Below are positions 34,964 through 42,690 of a stretch of 64,000 bases of DNA, piece after piece (position 1 is the stretch's first letter; the number at the start of each line of letters is the position of its first letter). Below the pieces are notes generated by a model, which was given only the letters and a program-made list of their open reading frames with translations, searched no databases and was not told the DNA's origin. Source of the stretch: Pollutibacter soli (GTDB lineage Bacteria > Bacteroidota > Bacteroidia > Chitinophagales > Chitinophagaceae); contig JARJHS010000010.1 in assembly GCA_029269725.1 (NCBI GenBank), positions 141,073 to 205,072 of the forward strand. Direction: 5' to 3'. The position numbers were made by a program, and so were the translations under genes.

Positions 34964-35319
34964 TTTGCAGCAGGAACATCTTTCTGATCAAGCCCAGCGA
35001 TTCCTTTAACAAATTTTTTCTCCGGGACAAATCCCCGGGCAATTGAAATGCTTTGTTGCCGTTGAAGCGGCAGTGGCTATGAAACAGGAAGATGATGTTT
35101 ATGTAAGTTGTCAGTTGTCAGAAAAAGCCCAAACAGCCAGTTTATAGTTTCCGGTGAAACAGCTATTCGGCGAAAAACGAAAAACGAAAAATAAAAAAAG
35201 CCGCAACATTACTTGCGGCCTCTCTGAAACTGATAATTTATGACATTAGATGGTCGGCAATTCCGATAAACTAAGAACTAAGAACTATGAACTAACAACT
35301 CCTTCTTACTACTCCCTAC
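34964..35319. other. Non-coding gap with terminator and heptads
   Basis: No gene seen. It contains a short GAAAAAC repeat (35172-35192), the minus-strand terminator at 35188-35219 and a heptad array at 35269-35324. Confidence 0.5.
35188..35219 (-). terminator. Intrinsic terminator of the sigma/protease operon
   Basis: Stem GCCGCAA / TTGCGGC (35200-35206, 35213-35219) with loop CATTAC. On the minus strand it is followed by TTTTTTTATTTTT. Confidence 0.75.
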
Positions 35320-35324
35320 TTACT
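35269..35324. repeat. Heptad array over the protease-gene stop codon
   Basis: AACTAAG x2, AACTATG, AACTAAC, AACTCCT, TCTTACT, ACTCCCT, ACTTACT. It covers the stop codon at 35320-35322. Confidence 0.65.
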
Positions 35325-36426
35325 TATTCTCCACCACCTTCACCATATAAATACAATTCTCAATCGACTTCACCTGCTGCACTCGCTCCAGATTTTTTAT
35401 CGAAGAAGAAGTATGCAGCCTGATATGGTGAGCCGTATCTTTTTTCTTCAGTTCGTCAACAACCCGAAGAATATTCTGTGATTTGATTGCGAAAACAAAT
35501 CCCTCTGCTGTTGTCTGGCGTGCGTTAAGAATACCGATGACTTCTCCGTTTTTATTCAATACGGGACCACCACTGTTTCCAGGGTTGGCGGTAATTGAAA
35601 TCTGGCAAGCCATGGTATCACCCTGCAGCCCTGATTTTGCGCTCAGGTAACCTTCACCGTATACAATTTCATCTTTAGGATAACCTAATGTAAAAATAGG
35701 CTCTGCCAATTCTGTGGAAGATTTACGGATACCGTAAGGCAGGGTCTGCACTGCTTTGAAATCAGCATCTTTTATCTGCAGAACGGCAAGATCTCTTAGC
35801 GCATCCGTATAAACGATTTCAGCTCTGAAATCCTGTCCCTTGACATTCTGAACAAATACCTGGGCTGCATTCTGTACAACGTGTGCACTGGTGATGAGGT
35901 AACCTTTTCCATCAACGAGGAAGCTGCTGCCGCCAAATTTAATAGAGGTTCCAGGTTCAATCTTCTTTTTTACATCATTCAACTCCTTACCCTGGTGGTT
36001 GGTTTTCTGCTCCAGGCTGCTCACAATGCGACGTAGTTTTTCAATATCCTGGATAGAAGCTTTTGGTGTAACCGCGGTAACTATTCCGCTGATCACCAAA
36101 GCAGTAATACCTGCAATGGAAGCAGCCACAGCAACAACGCGGCGGTATTTGGTCCAAAGCCTCACCAGTTTACCCTGGCTGGCAGGATCAATATCTTTTA
36201 TATCACCTTTTTCCTTCAGGGTATGGTGTGTATCGTAGAGATTTGCTTTGAAGCGCTTGATCTCACCGTAGCGATCCATTTCTTCAAGGAAAAAATGATG
36301 CTCTACTACGAGCTGATCAAGTTCAGGATTACTCTTGCGCAATTCTTCAAAGTTCTTTTTCTCCTCTGCGTTCATCTCATTGCGGAGATAACGTTCTACA
36401 GATTCCAAAAGTAAAAGCTGGTCCAT
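35320..36426 (-). CDS. Anti-sigma-like/trypsin-like serine protease fusion
   Basis: 368 residues in three parts. The cytoplasmic N-terminal domain (1-90) has the pattern of Bacteroidota anti-sigma regulators (LLESVERYLRNEMNAEEKKN). One transmembrane helix follows (about 97-119, VVAVAASIAGITALVISGIV), then a coiled-coil-like linker (QDIEKLRRIVSSLEQKTNH) and a periplasmic HtrA/S1C-type protease domain with His in TSAHVV (about 182), Asp in RDLAVL (about 212) and Ser in NPGNSGGP (about 285). No PDZ domain. The start ATG at 36426 overlaps the sigma-factor stop by one base. The protease domain may sense or cut an envelope signal that controls the sigma factor. Confidence 0.88.
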   Translation of the reverse strand: MDQLLLLESVERYLRNEMNAEEKKNFEELRKSNPELDQLVVEHHFFLEEMDRYGEIKRFKANLYDTHHTLKEKGDIKDIDPASQGKLVRLWTKYRRVVAVAASIAGITALVISGIVTAVTPKASIQDIEKLRRIVSSLEQKTNHQGKELNDVKKKIEPGTSIKFGGSSFLVDGKGYLITSAHVVQNAAQVFVQNVKGQDFRAEIVYTDALRDLAVLQIKDADFKAVQTLPYGIRKSSTELAEPIFTLGYPKDEIVYGEGYLSAKSGLQGDTMACQISITANPGNSGGPVLNKNGEVIGILNARQTTAEGFVFAIKSQNILRVVDELKKKDTAHHIRLHTSSSIKNLERVQQVKSIENCIYMVKVVENK

Positions 36427-36992
36427 CAATTCCCGTTTTTATATTGAGCAAAGAACAGTTTCTTCAAACGCATAAGACATTTATACTTCTGGTTCTTGGC
36501 ATTGTCTGCGTTTGTATATCCAAAAAAAGAAGCGATTTCGTTCATGTTTTTATGATGCACATAAAACGCTTCAAGTAAACTTTTACATGGTTCACCGATC
36601 TTCCCCATCGCTCCCCGCATAATCCCATACTGGCGGCTCATTTTCTCATGAATCCCGAGATCTTCCTCTACAGGTACGGTTTCCTCCAGGTTTTCCACCT
36701 GTGCCTCAAATCGCCGCGCATACTGGAGCTTTTTTAGCCATAATCGCCTGGCAACTGAATATATATAAGTCCGGATCTGGCAGTTCAGACTGAATTCGGG
36801 CGAACGGGCATTCTCGTATAAAACGATCAGAGATTCCTGAAAAATATCCCTCGCATCGTCCTCATTGCCATTATTATTAACAATAAAATGCTGTATAAGA
36901 CTATAATTATCAGCGTAGATAGTCTCAATTGCCGTTTTATCGTTGTTAGCCAATCCTTTAAGTAAATCCTGCTCCTTTGCTGAGGTACTCAC
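36426..36992 (-). CDS. ECF-type RNA polymerase sigma factor
   Basis: 188 residues. The sigma-70 region 2 (NEDDARDIFQESLIVLYEN, about 38-56) and region 4 (GEPCKSLLEAFYVHHKNMNEIASFFGYTN, in two parts) are recognisable; the C-terminal helix-turn-helix has the typical NAKNQKYKCLMRLKKL. The start is GTG at 36992. It is followed without a gap by the anti-sigma/protease fusion, the standard sigma/anti-sigma arrangement, and is divergent from a small lipoprotein gene that could be its target. Confidence 0.9.
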   Translation of the reverse strand: MSTSAKEQDLLKGLANNDKTAIETIYADNYSLIQHFIVNNNGNEDDARDIFQESLIVLYENARSPEFSLNCQIRTYIYSVARRLWLKKLQYARRFEAQVENLEETVPVEEDLGIHEKMSRQYGIMRGAMGKIGEPCKSLLEAFYVHHKNMNEIASFFGYTNADNAKNQKYKCLMRLKKLFFAQYKNGN

Positions 36993-37129
36993 TGGCGTAT
37001 ATTAATACGTTTTGGATGATTTTGTAACCCAAAACAACAAAAAAAAAATTTAAAAAAAACCGGGTTACCTTTTTCACGATCCTGTATTAATCTTCAATAA
37101 GTCAATATTAAAACGTAAAAATCATTCGA

Positions 37130-37339
37130 ATGAAAAAGTTATTTGTTATCATGGCTCTTAGCGTATTCGCAGTTGCATGCGGTTCTAGCGAATCTACAGA
37201 AACTAAAACTGAAGAAGCTGCTGCAACAGTTGATTCTGCTGCTACTGCAGTTGCTGATTCAGCTAAAGCTACTATCGATTCAGCAACTACTGCAGTTGTT
37301 GATTCAGCTAAAGCTAAGCTCGATAGCCTGAAAAAGTAA
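37130..37339 (+). CDS. Small repetitive lipoprotein
   Basis: 69 residues: signal peptide with lipobox (MKKLFVIMALSVFAVACGSS), then a mature part of Ala, Ser, Thr, Asp and Lys. It contains a 15-residue tandem repeat, ATVDSAATAVADSAK followed by ATIDSATTAVVDSAK, and ends AKLDSLKK. Such sequence should form an amphipathic helix, reminiscent of small outer-membrane lipoproteins. The gene is divergent from the sigma factor (137 bp between starts) and has its own terminator. Confidence 0.8.
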   Translation: MKKLFVIMALSVFAVACGSSESTETKTEEAAATVDSAATAVADSAKATIDSATTAVVDSAKAKLDSLKK

Positions 37340-37375
37340 TTTGATCTTTTTTTCATATGGCAAGCAATCGTTGAG

Positions 37376-37406
37376 GCCGTTCCGTTTCTACGGAAGGGCT
37401 TTTTTT
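37376..37406 (+). terminator. Intrinsic terminator after the small lipoprotein
   Basis: TTCCGT/ACGGAA stem extended by GCC/GGC with one G-G mismatch (37376-37399), followed by seven Ts. Confidence 0.7.
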
Positions 37407-37669
37407 CGAAGTAGTAAGTTTGAAGTAAGTGGTAAGAATTGCCCAAACTCAGACGACGCAGATAAAACTGCGGATTACTTTGAAAGAAAGTGGGTCGAAA
37501 CAGTTGCTTGCCATTCTTTTTTGGGAGTACTGTTTGCGAACTTCGAAGTACTGAAATCCGGTGCGTTTAATGAACTTTTTAAACGCAAATTCTACCGGGT
37601 TTACATGAACCACCATTGATTCCAGTGTAATTGTCACAGAAGGCTTTTAGCTGTTTTCTATTAACGAAA

Positions 37670-37750
37670 CCTTCTGCCTTCATACTCCTGCCTTCTGCCT
37701 ATTCAATTTGCTTTTTTTCCATTCCTCCCTCACTACCTGGCCTTCTGCCT
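37670..37750. repeat. CCTTCTG heptad array upstream of the DEAD-box gene
   Basis: CCTTCTG CCTTCAT ACTCCTG CCTTCTG CCTATTC, then a looser stretch ending ACCTGGC CTTCTGC. The region between 37410 and 37669 shows no gene. Confidence 0.5.
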
Positions 37751-37762
37751 TGGGAAAAACCC

Positions 37763-37770
37763 TACTTTTG
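37763..37770 (+). promoter_or_regulatory. TAnnTTTG -7 box of the DEAD-box helicase
   Basis: TACTTTTG, 15 nt upstream of the ATG at 37786. Confidence 0.6.
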
Positions 37771-37785
37771 CACAAATTTTAATTA

Positions 37786-39465
37786 ATGAGTTTCGAAGCA
37801 TTAGGGATTGAAGAAGGTCTTCTGAAATCAATCCAGGCTTTAGGTTTTACAACACCTACACCTATCCAGGAACAGGCAATACCGGTTCTGCTTAGCGGCA
37901 CAAAGGATTTTGTAGGTTTGGCCCAGACAGGCACAGGAAAGACAGCAGCATTTGGATTGCCGTTACTTCAATTGGTAGACAAAACACAAAAACATCCGCA
38001 GGGTTTGATCATCTGCCCTACACGTGAACTGTGTGTTCAGATTGCAAAAGATCTGACTTCATTTAAAAAGCATTATTCCGGATTGAGTGTAGTTGCCGTT
38101 TATGGTGGTACTTCAATCAGTGAACAGATCCGCGATCTCCGTAAGGGACCGCAAATCGTTGTCGCAACACCCGGAAGATTGATTGATCTGATAGAAAGAA
38201 AGGCAGTGGAGTTGGAACATATCCACTACGTTGTCCTCGACGAGGCGGATGAAATGCTCAACATGGGTTTCAGGGAGGATATCGAATTTATCCTGAAGAA
38301 TACTCCTAACCGCCAGAGCGCATGGTTGTTCAGTGCAACCATGCCACCGGAAGTAAGACAGGTGAGCAAAAAGTTCATGACTTCACCTTTTGAAATCACC
38401 ATCGGGAAAGTAAACGCGGGAAATGTAAATATCGATCACCAGTACTACCTGGTGAACAATATCAACCGTTACCAGGCATTGAAACGCATCATCGATTTCA
38501 ATCCCGGAATCTACGGTATCATTTTCACCCGTACTAAAGCCGATGCACAAACGATAACAGAATCATTGATTCGTGAAGGGTATGAGATTGAGGCATTACA
38601 TGGCGATCTTACCCAGGCGCAGCGCGATAAAGTGATGGCGCGCTTCCGCGAGAAAAGTCTGCAATTGCTGATAGCCACAGATGTTGCTGCGCGAGGTATT
38701 GATGTTCAGGGTATCACTCATGTAATCAATTATGAATTACCTGATGACCCGGAAGTATATACCCACCGCAGCGGTAGAACGGGTCGCGCAGGAAAAAGCG
38801 GTATTTGTATTTCTTTGGTTACTCCACGAGAAAGTTATAAGCTGAAGCAGATTGAAAGAATGGTGAACAGCCGTTTCCATAAAATGGATATCCCCACTGG
38901 TAAAGATGTTTGCCGTAAGCAATTCTTTTATTTTATTGATAAGCTGTTGCTGGCGGATATCAGTCATGGCGAATACGAGGCATACCTGCCGCTGCTGAAA
39001 GAGAAATTTGAAGATGTTGCGAAAGAAGAAATTCTGCAGCGCGTCGCCGCATTGGAATTCACCCGTTTCCTGCAGTATTATGAAAATGCCGCTGATCTGA
39101 ATGTGCGCGAGGAAAGAAGAGTTGAACGCGGCGCCAGTACTTCCCGGGATACCAAAGGCCGCTCTTTCGGTCGGGAATCATCATCGCGTAGCGGAGGTGG
39201 TGGTTCCAATAAAAGACTATTTGTCAACCTTGGGACGAAGGACGGATTTTACAAAGCAAGTTTCCTTCAGTTTATTCTTGATATGAGTGATCTGAAAAAA
39301 GAAGTGTTGGGAAGGATCGATATGAAGGAAATGAACAGCTGGATTGAGATTGATTCTTCAGCAGCCAATAAAATGATCAAGGCCCTGGATGGTAAAAAAT
39401 TCAAAGGGAGAATGATCAGGATGAACGATGCGGATTCCGGTGGTCCAAGAAAATCCAGACAATAA
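37786..39465 (+). CDS. DEAD-box RNA helicase with DbpA-type RNA-binding tail
   Basis: 559 residues. Q motif (TTPTPIQEQAIPVLL), Walker A AQTGTGKTAAFG (about 45), VLDEADEMLNMGF (about 150), SATMPPEV (about 185), and ATDVAARGIDVQGITHVINY plus HRSGRTGRAGKSG in the second RecA domain. After a low-complexity Arg/Ser/Gly linker (about 440-475) comes a DbpA-like RNA-binding domain (RLFVNLGTKDGFYKASFLQF). Likely roles are ribosome assembly and RNA remodelling, as for CsdA/DbpA. Confidence 0.95.
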   Translation: MSFEALGIEEGLLKSIQALGFTTPTPIQEQAIPVLLSGTKDFVGLAQTGTGKTAAFGLPLLQLVDKTQKHPQGLIICPTRELCVQIAKDLTSFKKHYSGLSVVAVYGGTSISEQIRDLRKGPQIVVATPGRLIDLIERKAVELEHIHYVVLDEADEMLNMGFREDIEFILKNTPNRQSAWLFSATMPPEVRQVSKKFMTSPFEITIGKVNAGNVNIDHQYYLVNNINRYQALKRIIDFNPGIYGIIFTRTKADAQTITESLIREGYEIEALHGDLTQAQRDKVMARFREKSLQLLIATDVAARGIDVQGITHVINYELPDDPEVYTHRSGRTGRAGKSGICISLVTPRESYKLKQIERMVNSRFHKMDIPTGKDVCRKQFFYFIDKLLLADISHGEYEAYLPLLKEKFEDVAKEEILQRVAALEFTRFLQYYENAADLNVREERRVERGASTSRDTKGRSFGRESSSRSGGGGSNKRLFVNLGTKDGFYKASFLQFILDMSDLKKEVLGRIDMKEMNSWIEIDSSAANKMIKALDGKKFKGRMIRMNDADSGGPRKSRQ

Positions 39466-39488
39466 TTTTTTTGTTTCGGTCAGTTCAC

Positions 39489-39496
39489 TATATTTG
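39489..39496 (+). promoter_or_regulatory. -7 box of the aromatic operon leader
   Basis: TATATTTG fits TAnnTTTG exactly. A TTG at 39471-39473 is a possible, closely spaced -33 element. Transcription should begin around 39501-39505, at or next to the leader ATG. Confidence 0.7.
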
Positions 39497-39502
39497 TAGG
39501 GT

Positions 39503-39577
39503 ATGACAAGCAATAAAGTATTCACAGGGTTTTATTTTTACTTTTATTTTACCGGCAAGCCGGGAATACTTTGTTGA
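39503..39577 (+). CDS. Phe/Tyr-rich leader peptide of the aromatic operon
   Basis: 24 codons, ATG at 39503 to TGA at 39575-39577: MTSNKVFTG-FYFYFYF-TGKPGILC. Residues 10-16 are seven consecutive aromatic codons (TTT TAT TTT TAC TTT TAT TTT), with another Phe at 7. It lies between a -7 box and alternative hairpins that end in a terminator right at pheA. In known pheA-type leaders, ribosome stalling at such codons when charged tRNA is scarce allows read-through; the same is proposed here. The gene is too short to find by homology. Confidence 0.85.
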   Translation: MTSNKVFTGFYFYFYFTGKPGILC

Positions 39578-39614
39578 ATAAAACGAAAGTGAAAACACAA
39601 CATAGTATCCCGGC
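39552..39614 (+). promoter_or_regulatory. Alternative leader hairpins (pause and antiterminator)
   Basis: Segment 1 CCGGC (39552-39556) pairs with GCCGG of segment 2 (39559-39563). Segment 2 as a whole, GCCGGGAATACT (39559-39570), can instead pair with segment 3 AGTATCCCGGC (39604-39614), leaving one bulged A. Pairing 2:3 uses the 5' arm of the terminator, so it acts as antiterminator. Segments 1 and 2 lie just after the aromatic codons inside the leader frame, where a stalled ribosome would cover segment 1 only. Confidence 0.75.
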
Positions 39615-39635
39615 CAAAAGCCGGGATTTTTTTTT
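39607..39635 (+). terminator. Attenuator terminator directly before pheA
   Basis: Perfect 8-bp stem ATCCCGGC / GCCGGGAT (39607-39614, 39620-39627), loop CAAAA, T run 39627-39635. The pheA ATG is the next base (39636). Confidence 0.88.
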
Positions 39636-40571
39636 ATGATAGATCAAACAATAGAAATACAAGAAATGACCGCGCAGCAGAGTAAAAAGATTGCTGAAAA
39701 ATCGAAGTCAGAATCCGGCAAATCTACTGGCGACGGCCCTGTGCGTGTTGCCATCCAGGGCTATGAAGGAAGTTTTCACCAGGTAGCGGCCTGGACTTTT
39801 TTTGGGAAGTCCGTAGAAGTAATACCCTGTGCAACATTCCGGGAAGTAGTAAAGAGAGCGTCTGCCGATGGCCCGGAAACAGGTGGCGTAATGGCAATTG
39901 AGAATTCAATTGCAGGAAGCATTCTTCCGAACTACAATCTTCTTCAGCAATCTCAGCTGCATATTACCGGTGAAGTATACCTGCAGATTAACCAGAACCT
40001 GCTTGTCAACCCCGATGTAAAACTGGAAGATATCCGCGAAGTTCATACTCACCCGATGGCGCTTCTCCAGTGCATGGAATATCTTGATAAATACAACTGG
40101 AAGCTGATCGAAACCGAGGATACAGCGTTGAGTGCAAAACATGTACATCAGCATCATAGTAAACATATTGCAGCAATCGCAAGCACATTGGCGGCAGAAT
40201 TGTTTGATCTGAAAGTGATTGCCCCGAATATCCACACGATGAAAAACAACTACACCCGTTTTCTCATACTCGATAATAAACAGAAACAGGACTATCTTCC
40301 TGAAGCCGACAAAGCCTCTGTTAATTTTCATACAGATCATTCCAGGGGAAGTCTTGCCCGCGTGCTCACAACAATTGCTGACGAAGGCATTAACCTGAGT
40401 AAACTCCAGAGTTTCCCCATACCAGGAACTGATTTCAAATACAGTTTTCATGCTGATATGGAATTTGATGAATTGAATCAGTTCCAGACTGTCATAAATA
40501 AATTAAAAAACCTCACCGGAGAAATTCGCGTACTCGGTGTTTACAAACGTGGACAATTAAACCAACATTGA
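39636..40571 (+). CDS. pheA: Prephenate dehydratase
   Basis: Converts prephenate to phenylpyruvate on the route to phenylalanine. The catalytic domain (about 35-215) has VAIQGYEGSFHQVAAW, MAIENSIAGSI and the NNYTRFLIL motif with the catalytic TRF. A C-terminal ACT domain (about 230-300, SRGSLARVLTTIADEGINL) binds phenylalanine for feedback control. There is no chorismate mutase domain; that activity is fused to the DAHP synthase later in the operon. About 35 extra N-terminal residues rich in Lys/Ser are unusual; an inner start is possible, but the ATG abuts the attenuator. Confidence 0.94.
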   Translation: MIDQTIEIQEMTAQQSKKIAEKSKSESGKSTGDGPVRVAIQGYEGSFHQVAAWTFFGKSVEVIPCATFREVVKRASADGPETGGVMAIENSIAGSILPNYNLLQQSQLHITGEVYLQINQNLLVNPDVKLEDIREVHTHPMALLQCMEYLDKYNWKLIETEDTALSAKHVHQHHSKHIAAIASTLAAELFDLKVIAPNIHTMKNNYTRFLILDNKQKQDYLPEADKASVNFHTDHSRGSLARVLTTIADEGINLSKLQSFPIPGTDFKYSFHADMEFDELNQFQTVINKLKNLTGEIRVLGVYKRGQLNQH

Positions 40572-41773
40572 TGATCAGTACTGCTAAAAGACTTGAAGGA
40601 ATCGGTGAGTATTATTTCTCGACAAAACTGAGAGAAATCGATAACATGAATAAATCCGGTGAGCCTGTGATTAACCTTGGCATAGGTAGTCCTGATCTGC
40701 CTCCACATCCGGATGTAATAAAAGTGTTGAGGGAAGAAGCCGGTAAACCTAACGTGCATGCCTACCAGTCATATAAGGGATCTCCTGTGTTGCGCAAAGC
40801 CATCAGCGAGTGGTACAACAAATGGTACCACGTGACATTGAATCCGGATACAGAAATTCTCCCGCTGATAGGAAGTAAGGAGGGTATTATGCACATCTGC
40901 ATGACTTACCTGGATAAGGGAGATTTCGCTTTGATTCCCAACCCGGGATATCCAACTTACAGAAGTGCAGTGAAACTTGCTGGCGGAGAAATTATTGAGT
41001 ATGCGTTAAGTGAAGAAAAGCATTGGTTTCCCGATCTCGGGCAACTGGCAGCATCAATAAGAGAAGCGGAACAGCGCAGTGAAGGGAAAGTGAAATTGTT
41101 ATTCGTTAACTATCCCCATATGCCTACAGGTCAGTTGCCTGATGTGGAAAAAATGAAGGCGCTGGTGGAGTTTGCAAAGCAACAGGATCTGCTGATTGTT
41201 CATGATAATCCTTACAGTTTTATTCTGAATGAAAAACCGGAAAGCCTACTTGCTGTTCCCGGTGCTATGGATGTTGTACTTGAATTGAATTCACTCAGCA
41301 AAAGCCATAATATGGCTGGCTGGCGTCTTGGTGTTCTTTCTGCCAAACAGGAAAGGATAGACGAAGTACTACGTTTCAAAAGCAACATGGATAGCGGTAT
41401 GTTTCTCCCCGTTCAGCTGGCTGCTGCAACTGCGCTGGCCTTGGATAAAAGCTGGTACGAGGAAGTGAATGCTGTGTACCGCAGAAGAAGAGAATTGGTA
41501 TTTCATCTGCTTGACCTGATCGGTTGCACTTACAGCAAGGATCAGGCTGGAATGTTTGTATGGGCGCCTATCCCGGATCGTTACCAGGATGGATACGAAT
41601 TGAGTGACGAATTACTGTATAAAACAAGGGTATTCATTACACCTGGGGGAATTTTTGGCGATGCCGGAAAAAACTATATACGTGTAAGTCTTTGCGCCAC
41701 TGAAGCAAAACTGGAAGAAGCGATAAAAAAAGTTCAGGCATTGAAAGATAAAAAACAGACTGCGGAAGTATAA
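40571..41773 (+). CDS. Class I/II aminotransferase (aromatic/aspartate type)
   Basis: PLP aminotransferase, 400 residues. INLGIGSPDLPPHPDVI opens the fold, NYPHMPTGQLPD near 180 corresponds to the NxPxNPTG motif, HDNPYSF near 215 holds the cofactor Asp/Tyr, and the PLP lysine is in LNSLSKSHNMAGWRLG (about 240). In this operon it most likely transaminates phenylpyruvate/hydroxyphenylpyruvate or prephenate. The ATG at 40571 shares its first base with the pheA stop, so translation is coupled. Confidence 0.9.
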   Translation: MISTAKRLEGIGEYYFSTKLREIDNMNKSGEPVINLGIGSPDLPPHPDVIKVLREEAGKPNVHAYQSYKGSPVLRKAISEWYNKWYHVTLNPDTEILPLIGSKEGIMHICMTYLDKGDFALIPNPGYPTYRSAVKLAGGEIIEYALSEEKHWFPDLGQLAASIREAEQRSEGKVKLLFVNYPHMPTGQLPDVEKMKALVEFAKQQDLLIVHDNPYSFILNEKPESLLAVPGAMDVVLELNSLSKSHNMAGWRLGVLSAKQERIDEVLRFKSNMDSGMFLPVQLAAATALALDKSWYEEVNAVYRRRRELVFHLLDLIGCTYSKDQAGMFVWAPIPDRYQDGYELSDELLYKTRVFITPGGIFGDAGKNYIRVSLCATEAKLEEAIKKVQALKDKKQTAEV

Positions 41774-41782
41774 GACAGGAAT

Positions 41783-42631
41783 ATGGAACGCAAACGAATA
41801 GCCATTATCGGAATTGGACTTATCGGCGGATCACTCGCATTGCAATTGAATGAAAAAGGATTCGCTTCAAAAATAATTGGTGTTGAAGCGAGCGAAGAGC
41901 ATGCAAAGAAAGCATTGGAATTAGGGTTGGTGGATGAAGTATTGCCTCTTGATGAAGCGATTGCTGGAGCGGATGTCATTTTTCTCGCCATCCCCGTAGA
42001 TAAGATGGTGGGCCTGTTACCATCAATACTGGACAAAGTGGAGAAGCAGATTGTTATCGATATGGGTTCAACAAAAGATCTGTTGTTAAAAGCGGTGGCA
42101 GATCATCCAAGGAGAAAGAGATATGTAGCGACACATCCCATGTGGGGTACTGAATACAGCGGTCCTGCGGCGGCGGTAAAAGGCGCATTTGAAAATAAAG
42201 CCGTGATCTTTTGTAATGAGTCGGATAGTGATGCGGATGCGCTAGCCTGGACGAGGGATATGTACAAAGGAATCGGAATGCATCTGTTATCGATGGAAGC
42301 AGAATCACATGATCTGCATGCTGCATACGTAAGTCATATTTCGCATATCACTTCATTTGCGCTGGCTAACACTGTACTTGAAAAAGAAAAAGAAGACGAC
42401 GCGATTTTCGAGATGGCAAGTGCGGGTTTTGAAAGTACGGTTCGTTTAGCAAAAAGTAACCCGGCGATGTGGGTGCCGATACTGATGCAGAATAAAGAAA
42501 ATGTGTTGGATGTTTTAAATGAACATATTTCACAGCTGCGAAAATTTAAAAGCTGCCTGGAAAAAGAGAACTGGGACTATCTCTCGGAACTTATCAGCGG
42601 GGCCAACAAAATAAAAAAGATTATTCGTTGA
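41783..42631 (+). CDS. tyrA: Prephenate dehydrogenase
   Basis: NAD(P)-dependent oxidative decarboxylation of prephenate to 4-hydroxyphenylpyruvate for tyrosine. The dinucleotide-binding loop is IAIIGIGLIGGSLA at the N terminus; VIDMGSTKDLLL near 90 and ATHPMWGTEYSGP near 115 (catalytic His) are family motifs, and YVSHISHITSFALA near 185 follows. 282 residues, without an ACT domain. The stop codon begins a heptad array that fills the gap to aroG. Confidence 0.93.
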   Translation: MERKRIAIIGIGLIGGSLALQLNEKGFASKIIGVEASEEHAKKALELGLVDEVLPLDEAIAGADVIFLAIPVDKMVGLLPSILDKVEKQIVIDMGSTKDLLLKAVADHPRRKRYVATHPMWGTEYSGPAAAVKGAFENKAVIFCNESDSDADALAWTRDMYKGIGMHLLSMEAESHDLHAAYVSHISHITSFALANTVLEKEKEDDAIFEMASAGFESTVRLAKSNPAMWVPILMQNKENVLDVLNEHISQLRKFKSCLEKENWDYLSELISGANKIKKIIR

Positions 42632-42689
42632 ACGGCCGGCGTTCAACGTTTAACGTTCAACGTTTAACGTAAAACTTTTAACTTTATAC
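42627..42689. repeat. Heptad array filling the tyrA-aroG gap
   Basis: GTTGAAC GGCCGGC GTTCAAC GTTTAAC GTTCAAC GTTTAAC GTAAAAC TTTTAAC TTTATAC: nine units in phase from the tyrA stop codon (42629-42631) to 1 bp before the aroG ATG (42691). The only sizeable gap in the operon is therefore pure repeat. Confidence 0.75.
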
Positions 42690-42690
42690 A

